From NCBI GenBank assembly GCA_903839865.1, contig CAIMEE010000555.1, positions 1 to 53,081 of the forward strand: DNA of 53,081 nt, written 5' to 3'. The stretch comes from Enhydrobacter aerosaccus. GTDB lineage: Bacteria > Pseudomonadota > Alphaproteobacteria > Reyranellales > Reyranellaceae. The translations under genes and the position numbers were made by a program. The notes below the pieces were generated by a model. The model did no database searches. It saw only the letters and a list, made by a program, of their open reading frames with translations, and was not told the origin of the DNA. Positions 1-8,194 of the stretch are shown here, piece by piece. Each line of letters opens with the position of its first letter. Positions within the stretch are counted from its first letter, which is position 1.

Positions 1-768
1 CGGCCGCGTGAAGCGCAGGCCGATGTTCCAGCCGACCATCGTGTAGCAGCCCGCCAGCAGCCAGGGTGGTTGCTCGATCTGCATCAGACCGAAGTGGCTC
101 AATACAGCGCCGATCACCAGCGGCACCAGGAAGGCGCCCGCCGGGATGTTGAGCCTGCGCGCGATCAGCGGTCCCACGATCGCCAGCGCCACCGTCTCGA
201 CGAACGGCAACCACGCGATCGGCGGGAACCACACGATTTCGGCGGCATGATGTGCGGGCGTGACGCCGAAAAGGCGCGCAACGGCGGCCGCGACCGCCGC
301 CACCAGCAACACCCGCAGGTACTGCATGATCGCGACCAGGCGCGGATCGGCGCCATAGGCCTCGGCCATCAGGGTCATCACCGAGGCGGCGCCCGGGCTG
401 GTACCCCACAGCGCCGTGGTGCCGGGCAACATCTGAAGCCGTGTCATGATCCAGCCCACGAGCGTGCTCACCGCGACGACCGACAGCACGCCCACCGAGA
501 ACAGCACCCAATGGCTGACCACGTCGCCCACGATCGAGATGGGCACCATCTTGGCGATCATGCTGCCCACCATGCCCTGTGCGAACACGAAGGGAGCGAG
601 CGGCAGGTTGACCCGCGCGCCCGCGGTGGCGATTGCCATCGACGCGAGCAACGGGCCCAGCAGCAGCGCGGCCGGCGCATGGACATGGGTCAGCAACGCC
701 GCAGCCGCCAGAGACGCGGCGATCAGCAAAGCCCACTGAACGGCGGGCGGAAGCAAACCCAGGGTCAT
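1..768 (-). CDS. AbrB-family membrane protein (PF05145-like), 3' end outside window
   Basis: The minus strand reads open from ATG at 768 to the window edge, 256 codons with no stop, so the C-terminus is missing. The product is almost entirely hydrophobic, with about eight predicted membrane segments, and carries GTSPGAASVMTLMAEAYGAD near residues 122-141. That glycine/serine-rich loop is typical of the AbrB-duplication membrane family, often misnamed ammonia monooxygenase; its substrate is not known. The start follows the CinA-like stop by 32 nt, so the two are probably co-transcribed. No strong Shine-Dalgarno is visible. The family call is from sequence pattern only. Confidence 0.75.
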   Translation of the reverse strand, partial: MTLGLLPPAVQWALLIAASLAAAALLTHVHAPAALLLGPLLASMAIATAGARVNLPLAPFVFAQGMVGSMIAKMVPISIVGDVVSHWVLFSVGVLSVVAVSTLVGWIMTRLQMLPGTTALWGTSPGAASVMTLMAEAYGADPRLVAIMQYLRVLLVAAVAAAVARLFGVTPAHHAAEIVWFPPIAWLPFVETVALAIVGPLIARRLNIPAGAFLVPLVIGAVLSHFGLMQIEQPPWLLAGCYTMVGWNIGLRFTRP

Positions 769-800
769 TTGTTGGTCATGATCCGACGCGCAAAGGAAGC

Positions 801-1562
801 TTACTGCACGAATTCTTCGGCCTCGCCGTTCATCTTCTTCAGCGTATCGATCAGCTCGTTGGAGGCCGCGGCAAGACGTGCATCATCCGTGCCACGCAGC
901 ACCAGCGACACGCTCACCTTGCCGTTGCGGAAACCGGGGTAGCTGCCGATGTCGAGATCTTCGAAACGCTTCTGCAGCGCGCCCAGTGGCTCGGCGATGA
1001 TGCCCTCCGGCAAGTTTGTGCGCACCGTGCGCGAAATCACGGGCGCGCCGCCGACCAGGCGATGCTTCATCGACTCGAACATGGCCTGCATGATCTTGGG
1101 AATGCCCGCGAAGGTGAAAACGTTCTCCATCTGGAAGCCGGGCGCGATCGACACCGGATTGTCGACCAGCACGCCGCCGTGCGGGATGCGCGCCATGCGC
1201 CGGCGGGAGGGCGTGAACAGGGCCGGATCGCCGTAGTGCCTCGTCATGCGCGCCACGGCTTCGGGATGCTCTGAGATGCCGACGCCGAAGGCCTTGGCGA
1301 TGCAGTCCGCCGTAATGTCGTCGTGCGTCGGGCCGATACCGCCGGTCGTGAACACATAGTCGAATTTCCCGCGGACCTCGTTCACGGTGTCGACGACCGT
1401 CTGCTCGACGTCCGGGATCACCCGGCATTCCCTGAGCTGTACACCCAGCTTGTTAAGCTCGAGCGCCAGGAAGTTGAGGTTGGCATCCTTGGTGCGGCCG
1501 CTCAGGATTTCGTTGCCGATGATCAACAGGCAGGCGGTGACGTTCTTCGCAGACTCGACCAT
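801..1562 (-). CDS. CinA N-terminal / MoaB-like molybdopterin-binding domain protein
   Basis: The 253-residue protein begins CLLIIGNEILSGRTKDAN and contains TTGGIGPTHDD around residues 92-102, the signature of the MoCF/MoaB fold used by CinA (competence/damage-inducible protein A). It lacks the C-terminal nicotinamide-nucleotide amidase domain of full CinA, so it is the stand-alone short form common in alphaproteobacteria. In that family the fold binds molybdopterin or hydrolyses ADP-ribose/FAD-type substrates; which applies here cannot be told. The start is supported by AAGGA about 10 nt upstream. It is divergent from map and leads into the AbrB-type gene. Confidence 0.85.
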   Translation of the reverse strand: MVESAKNVTACLLIIGNEILSGRTKDANLNFLALELNKLGVQLRECRVIPDVEQTVVDTVNEVRGKFDYVFTTGGIGPTHDDITADCIAKAFGVGISEHPEAVARMTRHYGDPALFTPSRRRMARIPHGGVLVDNPVSIAPGFQMENVFTFAGIPKIMQAMFESMKHRLVGGAPVISRTVRTNLPEGIIAEPLGALQKRFEDLDIGSYPGFRNGKVSVSLVLRGTDDARLAAASNELIDTLKKMNGEAEEFVQ

Positions 1563-1668
1563 CGGGCGGTTTTCCTTGGGTTTTCAGGACATTAGCGGAC
1601 CAGCGCCCACGGTCCAAGGTACGGTGGCGGTCTTGTTACCGCCGAAATCGCATGCCAAATAGACCTTT

Positions 1669-2526
1669 ATGAGCAGCGCCCCCGACTCCGAGGACGACAG
1701 CGTCGACTATTGGCGGCGCGACGAGCGGACCATCAAGCTTCACGGCCCCGAGGGCTTCGAGGGCATGCGCAAGGCCGGCCGCCTGGCCGCCGAGACGCTC
1801 GACTTCATCACGCCGCATGTGCAGCCCGGCGTCACGACGGGCGAGCTCGACCGGCTCTGTCACGAGTTCATCCACGATCACAAGGCGATCTCCGCGCCCC
1901 TGGGCTACCGTGGCTTTCCGAAGTCGATCTGCACCTCGATCAATCACGTCGTCTGCCACGGCATCCCGGGCGAGAAGCGCCTGCAGGACGGGGACATCGT
2001 GAACATCGACGTCACCCCCATCCTCGACGGCTGGTACGGCGACTCGAGCCGCATGTATTTCGCGGGCAATGTCGGCGTCAAAGCCCGGCGCCTGTGCGAT
2101 GTCACCTACGAGGCGATGATGCGCGGCATCGCCGCCGCCAAGCCGGGCGGTCATGTCGGCGACATCGGCCATGCCATCCAGACCTATGTCGAGAGCCAGC
2201 GCTTCTCCGTCGTGCGCGACTTCTCGGGCCATGGCCTCGGCCGCATCTTCCACGACGCACCGAACATCCTGCACTATGGCCGCCCTGGCACCGGACCCGT
2301 GCTGAAGCCCGGCATGTTCTTCACCGTCGAGCCGATGGTGAACGTCGGCACCTGGCAGGTGAAGATTCTGAGCGACGGCTGGACGGCGGTGACGCGCGAC
2401 AAGCAGCTCTCGGCGCAGTTCGAGCATTCGGTCGGCATCACCGAGACCGGGGTGGAGTTCTTCACCCTCTCGCCCAAGGAACTCGCCAAGCCGCCCTACA
2501 ATCTCGGCGAAACCAAGGCCGCCTGA
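1669..2526 (+). CDS. map: Methionine aminopeptidase, type I
   Basis: 285 residues; removes the initiator methionine from nascent proteins in the cytoplasm. The five dinuclear-metal ligands are in place: D114 (VNIDVT), D125 (YGDSS), H188 (FSGHGLG), E221 (TVEPM) and E252 (QFEHS), plus the substrate-site H97 (VCHGIP). An N-terminal tail of about 20 acidic residues precedes the catalytic fold, somewhat longer than in the E. coli enzyme. No clear Shine-Dalgarno precedes the ATG, so the message may be leaderless or the start may be slightly downstream. radC follows in the same direction but is separated by an opposing serine hydrolase gene. Confidence 0.95.
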   Translation: MSSAPDSEDDSVDYWRRDERTIKLHGPEGFEGMRKAGRLAAETLDFITPHVQPGVTTGELDRLCHEFIHDHKAISAPLGYRGFPKSICTSINHVVCHGIPGEKRLQDGDIVNIDVTPILDGWYGDSSRMYFAGNVGVKARRLCDVTYEAMMRGIAAAKPGGHVGDIGHAIQTYVESQRFSVVRDFSGHGLGRIFHDAPNILHYGRPGTGPVLKPGMFFTVEPMVNVGTWQVKILSDGWTAVTRDKQLSAQFEHSVGITETGVEFFTLSPKELAKPPYNLGETKAA

Positions 2527-2529
2527 CCC

Positions 2530-3921
2530 TCAGGCCTCCTCGGCCACGAGCGTGAGCTTCTGGATGCCGGGCGTCGCATCCGGCGACAGGACGATCGTTC
2601 CCTTCAAGCGTCCCTTCTCGCACGCCAGGGTGAATCGGCCCGCGAGCAAGTGCGTCGGCTCGATCGACTCGAGACGGCCCTCGCCGAGCTTCGTCTTCAA
2701 GGCGCTCAACTCGACGTTACGAAAGCGCGTCGGCGTATCGAGCAGGAAGTTCACGGCGAAGACCTGCCCGGCCACTTCGATGCGCCCCGCGGCGTAGGCC
2801 GCCACGATCGCGTCGACAGTGCGCGTGAGCGCAGCCGACGGTGCCACGACGGCACGTGGGGGTGCTGCATCCACGAGCATCTCAGCGACGCGCCACGCAA
2901 TTCGCGACATGTGGGCATACGTGCGATTGCCGAAAGCGAACACGCTCCAGCCCCGTTCGGGCAGCATCAACACATGCGACCCGTACCCCGGCAATCCGCC
3001 GGAATGATGCAATACGCGTCCGAGCCTGGGATCGAGCGAGTTCTGCAGGCCATCGCCGTAGCCGGTCGGCGTCTGCGGCCGGCCGTCGATTGCGTACGGC
3101 GGCGCGCTCCAGAGGCCGAGCTCGCGCACGCTGGCGCGGCGCACGGGCCCCCTTTCGGGATCATCGCGCGCAGGCCAGGCGCTCAGGAGAAACGCCACGT
3201 AGCGCGCATAGTCGGGAACCGTCGTCGCGAGACCGCCCATCGCGCCCACTTCGCCGTCGGGCTCGATCCGCTCGCGCGACCATTGGCCATCGTCGTTGCG
3301 ATAAGGTTGCGCATAGTCCTCCTTCATCGCCGCGATCGCATCGAACGTCGTGCGCGTCATCCCGAGCGGCTCGAGGATCGTGCGGCTGATATACGATTGG
3401 TACGGCTCGCCGCTCACGTTCGTCACTACACGGCCTGCGATCCCGTAACCCAGGTTGCTGTATTCGAACACGAGGCCCGGCGGTCGTGCGAACAGCGTGC
3501 CTGTCGCCATGATCGTGTCGAGCTCGGCCGGCGTCATGCCCAGCACCCGATCGCCCCACGGATCGTCGGTGACGAAGCCCGCGGTGTGCGTCAGCAGATG
3601 GCGCACCGTGACCGGCGGACTGTCCGCGGTCGCCGGGCGAACCGCGGCGAACTGCGGCACGTACTCGCTCACCGGCGCGTCGAGCGCGAGGCGGCCCTTG
3701 TCCCGAAGGGACAGGATGGCGAGCGCCGTCATATTCTTGGTCATCGAGGCGATACGGAAGGCCGTCGCCTCCGCGACCGGACGCAACGCCTCCATATCGG
3801 CGAGGCCAATCGTCGTGGCATGCACGAGCCGGCCGTCCTGGACGATCCCGGCGGCAATGCCCGGGATATTCTGTTCCTGCGCATATGCCGCGTAGGCGGC
3901 ATCGATCTCGGTAAAGCTCAT
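2530..3921 (-). CDS. Serine hydrolase, class-C beta-lactamase / esterase fold
   Basis: 463 residues. The catalytic S59-M-T-K62, the Y154-S-N156 tyrosine motif and H305-HSGG are all present in the right order for the PBP/class-C beta-lactamase family (D-aminopeptidases, EstB-type esterases, lactamase-like hydrolases). A C-terminal part of about 120 residues follows the catalytic domain, as in stand-alone serine hydrolases of this family. No signal peptide is visible, so it is probably cytoplasmic and an esterase or peptidase rather than a secreted beta-lactamase. It lies opposite to and between map and radC; its stop is 3 nt from the map stop. Confidence 0.88.
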   Translation of the reverse strand: MSFTEIDAAYAAYAQEQNIPGIAAGIVQDGRLVHATTIGLADMEALRPVAEATAFRIASMTKNMTALAILSLRDKGRLALDAPVSEYVPQFAAVRPATADSPPVTVRHLLTHTAGFVTDDPWGDRVLGMTPAELDTIMATGTLFARPPGLVFEYSNLGYGIAGRVVTNVSGEPYQSYISRTILEPLGMTRTTFDAIAAMKEDYAQPYRNDDGQWSRERIEPDGEVGAMGGLATTVPDYARYVAFLLSAWPARDDPERGPVRRASVRELGLWSAPPYAIDGRPQTPTGYGDGLQNSLDPRLGRVLHHSGGLPGYGSHVLMLPERGWSVFAFGNRTYAHMSRIAWRVAEMLVDAAPPRAVVAPSAALTRTVDAIVAAYAAGRIEVAGQVFAVNFLLDTPTRFRNVELSALKTKLGEGRLESIEPTHLLAGRFTLACEKGRLKGTIVLSPDATPGIQKLTLVAEEA

Positions 3922-4004
3922 GACCGCAACCTAGAGCAAAAGACGTCTCGGCTTAAACATGGTCCTGCCCCGTTTCTGCCCCGGTTGCGTGGAAACGTTG
4001 CTGC

Positions 4005-5003
4005 ATGGGGAGAGCACGAAAAGCGACGATCGAGCCCCTTGCCGTCGGTTCGGGGGCGAGCGGTTCGGGGGCGACTGATACGAGCGCCGTCGACGAAGCG
4101 CTGCTGGCGCTTCTTGCCGCCGGTCTCCGCCTTCAATCGACCGGCTCTCTCTGGCGCATCAGCGGCAACACTCTGCCCCATCGCGCCCTGCTGCGGGACG
4201 CGGGCGGGACCTGGAACCGGCTCGAGCAGTGCTGGGAATTTGCGAATGAAGACCCGACGCTGCGTCTCAAGGCGGCGCTCGAAGCGGCGCCCATCACCGC
4301 CGGACACAACAGCGGCAGCGCCTTCGCCGAGCCCAAGCCACACTATCACGGCCACCGCGCGCGCCTGCGCGAGCGCGTGCTGAAGGCCGGCATCGAGTCG
4401 CTGCCCGACTACGAGTTGCTGGAGTTGATGCTGTTCTACGCGATCGAGCGGATCGACACCAAGCCGCTCGCCAAGCGGCTGCTCGAGCGCTTCGGTACCC
4501 TGGGCGACATCTTTGCCGCCGAGCCGGAGCAACTGAAAGAATTCGAGATCGACCAGCGCACGCTTGTCCTGTTCAGGGCGATGCGCGAGAGCGGCCGGCG
4601 GCTGGCCGAGCGCAAGGTCAAGGACATGCCCGTTCTCACCAACTGGCAGCAGCTCATCGACTATTGCCACGCAGCGCTGGCGCACGAGAAGACCGAGCAA
4701 TTCCGCATCCTCTTCCTCGATCGCAAGAACGTGCTGATCGGCGACGAGGTCCAGCAGCGCGGCACGATCGACCATACGCCCGTCTATCCGCGCGAAGTGG
4801 TGAAGCGCGCGCTCGCGCTGAACGCCGCCGCCGTGATCCTGGTGCACAACCATCCCTCGGGCGATCCCAAGCCCTCGCGCGAGGACATCGAGATGACGAA
4901 GGACATCCAGAAGGCCGCGTCGGCGCTGGGCATCGCGATCCACGATCACCTGGTGATCGGCCGCAAGGGCCACGCGAGCTTCCGGAGCCTGGGGCTGCTG
5001 TAG
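4005..5003 (+). CDS. radC: RadC-family JAB/MPN protein with N-terminal extension
   Basis: 332 residues, roughly 100 longer than usual for RadC. The C-terminal JAMM motif is intact: H281-N-H283, then D294 ten residues on (HNHPSGDPKPSRED). The helix-hairpin-helix-like region typical of RadC starts near H113 (GHRARLRERVLKAG, residues 116-129). Residues 50-79 form an extra segment with the pattern SGNTLPHRALLRDAGGTWN, ending CWEF, which resembles a small domain found next to phage and DNA-processing enzymes. The cellular role of RadC is unsettled. It is divergent from the serine hydrolase; 83 nt separate their starts. The start ATG lacks a strong ribosome site, so the first residues are uncertain. 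Confidence 0.92.
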   Translation: MGRARKATIEPLAVGSGASGSGATDTSAVDEALLALLAAGLRLQSTGSLWRISGNTLPHRALLRDAGGTWNRLEQCWEFANEDPTLRLKAALEAAPITAGHNSGSAFAEPKPHYHGHRARLRERVLKAGIESLPDYELLELMLFYAIERIDTKPLAKRLLERFGTLGDIFAAEPEQLKEFEIDQRTLVLFRAMRESGRRLAERKVKDMPVLTNWQQLIDYCHAALAHEKTEQFRILFLDRKNVLIGDEVQQRGTIDHTPVYPREVVKRALALNAAAVILVHNHPSGDPKPSREDIEMTKDIQKAASALGIAIHDHLVIGRKGHASFRSLGLL

Positions 5004-5126
5004 CGTTCGCAACTGAGAGGCCGTCCTGTCGATCACAGGCGAGAGGCCGGCTCCTCGGACGCCGCTCTACCGGAAGCAGGCGTCAGCGCGCGAGCTTTCG
5101 TAATATGGATTTGATACCGTGGGAGA

Positions 5127-6542
5127 ATGAGCACTCTCCTCGCCAAGAACGCCGACGTCCTCGTCACCATGGACGGCATACGCCGTGAACTGAAGGGCGC
5201 CGGCATCTATGCCGAGAACGGCATGATAAAGCAGGTCGGCCCGATGTCGGAGCTGCCGGCCAGGGCCGACACCGTGATCGATCTCAGCGGGCAGATTGTG
5301 CTGCCGGGCTTCGTCAACACCCACCATCATCTCAACCAGACGCTGACGCGTAATTTTCCCGGCGCGCAGGACAACAACCTGTTCGCCTGGCTGCGCACCC
5401 TGTACCGCGCCTGGGCACGCACGGACGCCGAGAGCTCCCGCGCCAGCACCCTGATCGGCCTCGCCGAGCTTGCGTTATCGGGCTGCACCACGGTGTTCGA
5501 CCACAGCTACGTCTTCAAGAACGGCAACACCGTCGATATCCAGATCGATGCGGCCCGCGATCTCGGCATGCGCTTTCACGCCAGCCGCGGTTCGATGTCG
5601 CGCGGCGAATCGAAGGGCGGCCTGCCGCCGGACGACTGCGTCGAGGACGAAGACTTCATCATGCAGGACAGCGAACGCGTGATCTCGAAGTATCACGATG
5701 CCTCTATGGGCTCGATGACCCAGATCGTGCTCGCCCCCTGCTCGCCCTTCTCGGTGACCGAGACGCTGCTGAAGGACTCCGCGGCGCTCGCGCGCAAGCA
5801 CAAGGTGAAGCTGCACACACATCTTTGCGAGACGCTCGACGAGGAGCGCTACACGCTCGAGCATTTCCAGATGCGGCCCGTGGACTGGATGGAGACTCTG
5901 GGCTGGCTGGGCGACGACGTCTGGTTTGCCCACGCAATCCACGTCGACGACGACGAGATCGCCAAGTTCGCCCACTTCGGCTGCGGCGCGGCCCACTGCC
6001 CCTGTTCGAACATGCGGCTGGGCTCCGGCATTGCGCCCATCAAGAAATACATGGCCGCCGGCGTGAAGGTCGGGCTGGGCGTCGACGGCTCGGCCAGCAA
6101 CGATTCGTCCAACATGCTGGCCGAAGCGCGCCAGGCGATGTTGCTGGCGCGGCTGCGGCTTGGCCTGCTGCCGCCCGAAGGGCCGCAGAAGTACATGCAT
6201 CTGTCGCAGTCGCATCCGGTACGCGCCAAGGAATGGATGACGGCACGCGAGGTTCTGGAAATCGCGACCCTGGGCGGTGCCAGCGTCCTGGGTCGCAGCG
6301 ACATCGGCTCGCTGGAGCCCGGCAAGTGCGCCGACTTCTTCTCGCTCGACCTCAACACGATAGGCTTCGCGGGCGCGCTGCACGATCCCGTCGCTGCCGT
6401 CGTATTTTGCGCGACGCAAACCGCACGGCACACCGTGGTCAACGGCAAGCAGATCGTAAAAGATGGCCAGATCGTCACCATGGACATGCAGCCGGTGATC
6501 GCCACGCACAACAGGTGCGCGGCCAGACTGCTGGAGGGCTGA
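5127..6542 (+). CDS. Amidohydrolase, 8-oxoguanine deaminase / TRZ-ATZ group
   Basis: 471 residues of the metal-dependent amidohydrolase superfamily. The N-terminal metal motif is H66-H-H68 (GFVNTHHHLNQTL), followed by THLCET, a later HAIHVDDDE and the catalytic-acid motif GLGVDGSASNDSSN. This order matches the ATZ/TRZ chlorohydrolase-guanine deaminase group. The SNDSSNM segment and the length fit bacterial 8-oxoguanine deaminase, which turns 8-oxoguanine to urate, better than atrazine chlorohydrolase, but substrate assignment is inference. A TAATAT hexamer at 5101-5106 could be its -10 element. The next gene begins directly after its stop. Confidence 0.82.
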   Translation: MSTLLAKNADVLVTMDGIRRELKGAGIYAENGMIKQVGPMSELPARADTVIDLSGQIVLPGFVNTHHHLNQTLTRNFPGAQDNNLFAWLRTLYRAWARTDAESSRASTLIGLAELALSGCTTVFDHSYVFKNGNTVDIQIDAARDLGMRFHASRGSMSRGESKGGLPPDDCVEDEDFIMQDSERVISKYHDASMGSMTQIVLAPCSPFSVTETLLKDSAALARKHKVKLHTHLCETLDEERYTLEHFQMRPVDWMETLGWLGDDVWFAHAIHVDDDEIAKFAHFGCGAAHCPCSNMRLGSGIAPIKKYMAAGVKVGLGVDGSASNDSSNMLAEARQAMLLARLRLGLLPPEGPQKYMHLSQSHPVRAKEWMTAREVLEIATLGGASVLGRSDIGSLEPGKCADFFSLDLNTIGFAGALHDPVAAVVFCATQTARHTVVNGKQIVKDGQIVTMDMQPVIATHNRCAARLLEG

Positions 6543-7280
6543 ATGGCGGGCAAGATTTACGTAGGCATCGGCGGCTGGACGTTCGAACCGTGGCGCGGGA
6601 TTTTCTATCCCGACGACCTCACGCAGAAGCGCGAGCTGGAGTACGCCAGCCGCAAGCTGACCTCGATCGAAATCAACGGCACCTATTACTCATCCTTCAA
6701 GCCCGCGAGCTGGGCCAAGTGGAAGAGCGAGACGCCCGACGGCTTCGTCTTCGCGATGAAGGCGTCACGGTTCTGCACCAACCGCCGCGTTCTGGCCGAT
6801 GCGGGCGAGTCGATCCAGCGCTACGTGAACCAGGGCCTCACGGAGCTCGGCGACCGGCTCGGCCCGATCAACTGGCAGTTCATGGCCACCAAGAAGTTTG
6901 ATCCGGACGACATCGCGGCCTTCCTCGAGCTGCTGCCTGCAAAGGCAGGCAAGCTGCCGCTGCGCCATGCGCTCGAAGTGCGCAACGACAGCTTCAAGGA
7001 CAAGCGCTTCTACGAACTTTGCCGCAAGCACAATGTGGCGATCGTCTACGCCCACGACGCCGACTTCCCCGAGATCGACGAGCCGACGGCGGACTTCACC
7101 TACGCCCGCCTGATGAAGAGCGAGGACAAGGTGAAGACGGGCTACAAACCCACCGATTTAGACAAATGGGCCAGGAAGGCAAAGGCCTGGGCCAAGAAGG
7201 GTGACGCCTTTGTCTATTTCATTTCCGGCGCCAAGGTCCGCAATCCAGCTGCCGCACAGGCACTCATTGAAAGAATTTGA
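6543..7280 (+). CDS. DUF72 domain protein
   Basis: 245 residues, the usual length for DUF72. The N-terminus IYVGIGGWTFEPWRGIFYP and the segment SIEINGTYYSSFKPASWAKW are hallmark DUF72 sequence. The fold is a TIM barrel and the biochemical role is unknown. The ATG follows the TGA of the amidohydrolase with no gap, and the hydrolase pseudogene starts 3 nt after its own stop, so all three form one operon. Nothing in the sequence indicates membrane association or export. Confidence 0.9.
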   Translation: MAGKIYVGIGGWTFEPWRGIFYPDDLTQKRELEYASRKLTSIEINGTYYSSFKPASWAKWKSETPDGFVFAMKASRFCTNRRVLADAGESIQRYVNQGLTELGDRLGPINWQFMATKKFDPDDIAAFLELLPAKAGKLPLRHALEVRNDSFKDKRFYELCRKHNVAIVYAHDADFPEIDEPTADFTYARLMKSEDKVKTGYKPTDLDKWARKAKAWAKKGDAFVYFISGAKVRNPAAAQALIERI

Positions 7281-7283
7281 GTC

Positions 7284-8135
7284 ATGATTGAGTCCTTCCC
7301 CGCGAATTTCAAAATCCAGGATATCGCGCTCGACGGCGCAACGATCCACACGAGGATCGGCGGCACTGGACCGGCCGTGTTCCTACTGCACGGCTTTGCC
7401 GACACCGGCGACATGTGGGCGCCCCTCGCCAAGACGCTTGCGAAGACCAACACGGTGATCGTGCCCGACCTGCGCGGCATGGGTCTCTCCTCGCAGCCGA
7501 ACGGCGGCTACGACAAGAAGACCCAGGGCCAGGACATGGCGCATCTCCTCGACGCGCTGAAGATCGGCACAGTGGCGCTGGTCACGCACGACATCGGCAA
7601 CATGGTGGGATAGGCGCTGGCGGCGCAGTTTCCGGTCAAGATCTCGCGCTGGATCGTCATGGACGCACCGCTTCCGGGCATCGGGCCGTGGGACGAGATC
7701 CTGAAGAGCCCGATGCTTTGGCACTTCAACTTTCGCGGTCCTGACATGGAGCGCCTGGTCGCCGGCCGGGAGCGCATCTATCTCGACCGCATCTACAACG
7801 AGCTCTCCGCCACGCCGGCGTCGATCGACGAAACGACGCGCAACCACTATGCGGCGATCTACGCCCGGCCAGGCAACATGCACTGTGCGTTCGAGCAGTT
7901 TGCGACCTTCACCCAGGATGCCATCGACAACAAGGAACTCGCCGCCAAGGGCAAGCTCGCGATGCCGGTGCTGGCGATCGGCGCCGACAAATCGTTCGGC
8001 CCGGCCCAGGCCGACGTCCTACGCTTCGTCGCCAGCAACGTCACCGGCCAGGTCATCGCCAACTCCGGCCACTGGCTGATGGAGGAACAGCCCGCCGCCA
8101 CCATGGCCGCCATCACGGCATTCCTGACAAAATAG
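7284..8135 (+). pseudogene. Alpha/beta hydrolase (epoxide hydrolase/dehalogenase-like) interrupted by in-frame TAG
   Basis: The reading frame encodes a 283-residue alpha/beta hydrolase if one TAG at 7611-7613 (codon 110) is ignored. Before it are the oxyanion segment LLHGFADTGDMW and the nucleophile elbow VTHDIGNMVG with Asp103. After it the same frame continues with ALAAQFPVKISRWIVMDAP through the catalytic-histidine motif NSGHWLMEEQP and stops at 8135. Family members normally have Tyr at this position, so a single TAT/TAC to TAG change explains it. The upstream half ends before the acid and histidine and should be inactive; the downstream half could restart at ATG 7659. Sequencing error, true nonsense mutation or readthrough cannot be separated here. 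Confidence 0.85.
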
Positions 8136-8170
8136 CTGCCGCACGCTTGACTCCCGGAGGGGCAGGCTCA

Positions 8171-8194
8171 ATAGTTAACGCTATGGTTAACTAT
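8171..8194. promoter_or_regulatory. Perfect inverted repeat over the ArsR start codon, probable ArsR operator
   Basis: The sequence is ATAGTTAAC-N6-GTTAACTAT, two perfect 9-nt arms at 8171-8179 and 8186-8194 around the spacer GCTATG, whose last three bases are the ArsR gene's start codon. ArsR-type winged-helix dimers bind such symmetric sites, and the location over the translation start would give tight autorepression of the ArsR-SRPBCC operon. Operator identity is inference. Confidence 0.6.

Noticed and set aside
70-942. A 290-codon plus-strand frame at the window start
   Set aside because: The translation is a His/Arg/Gln-rich low-complexity string, opposite to the AbrB-like membrane gene whose hydrophobic translation is convincing.
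1626-1643. GGCGGT-N6-ACCGCC hairpin upstream of map as a riboswitch or operator
   Set aside because: The 6-bp stem is short, has no conserved riboswitch core and such stems are common by chance in this base composition.
2530-3921. Antibiotic-resistance beta-lactamase
   Set aside because: The SxxK, YxN and HxGG motifs are general to the class-C fold; there is no signal peptide and the length with a C-terminal extension fits esterase/peptidase-like members.
2650-4383. A 577-codon plus-strand frame across the serine hydrolase and the start of radC
   Set aside because: It is antisense to the serine hydrolase with all catalytic motifs and overlaps radC out of frame.
5127-6542. Atrazine chlorohydrolase
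   Set aside because: The superfamily fold is the same but the context and motif wording fit 8-oxoguanine-deaminase-like enzymes better; no other triazine genes are near.
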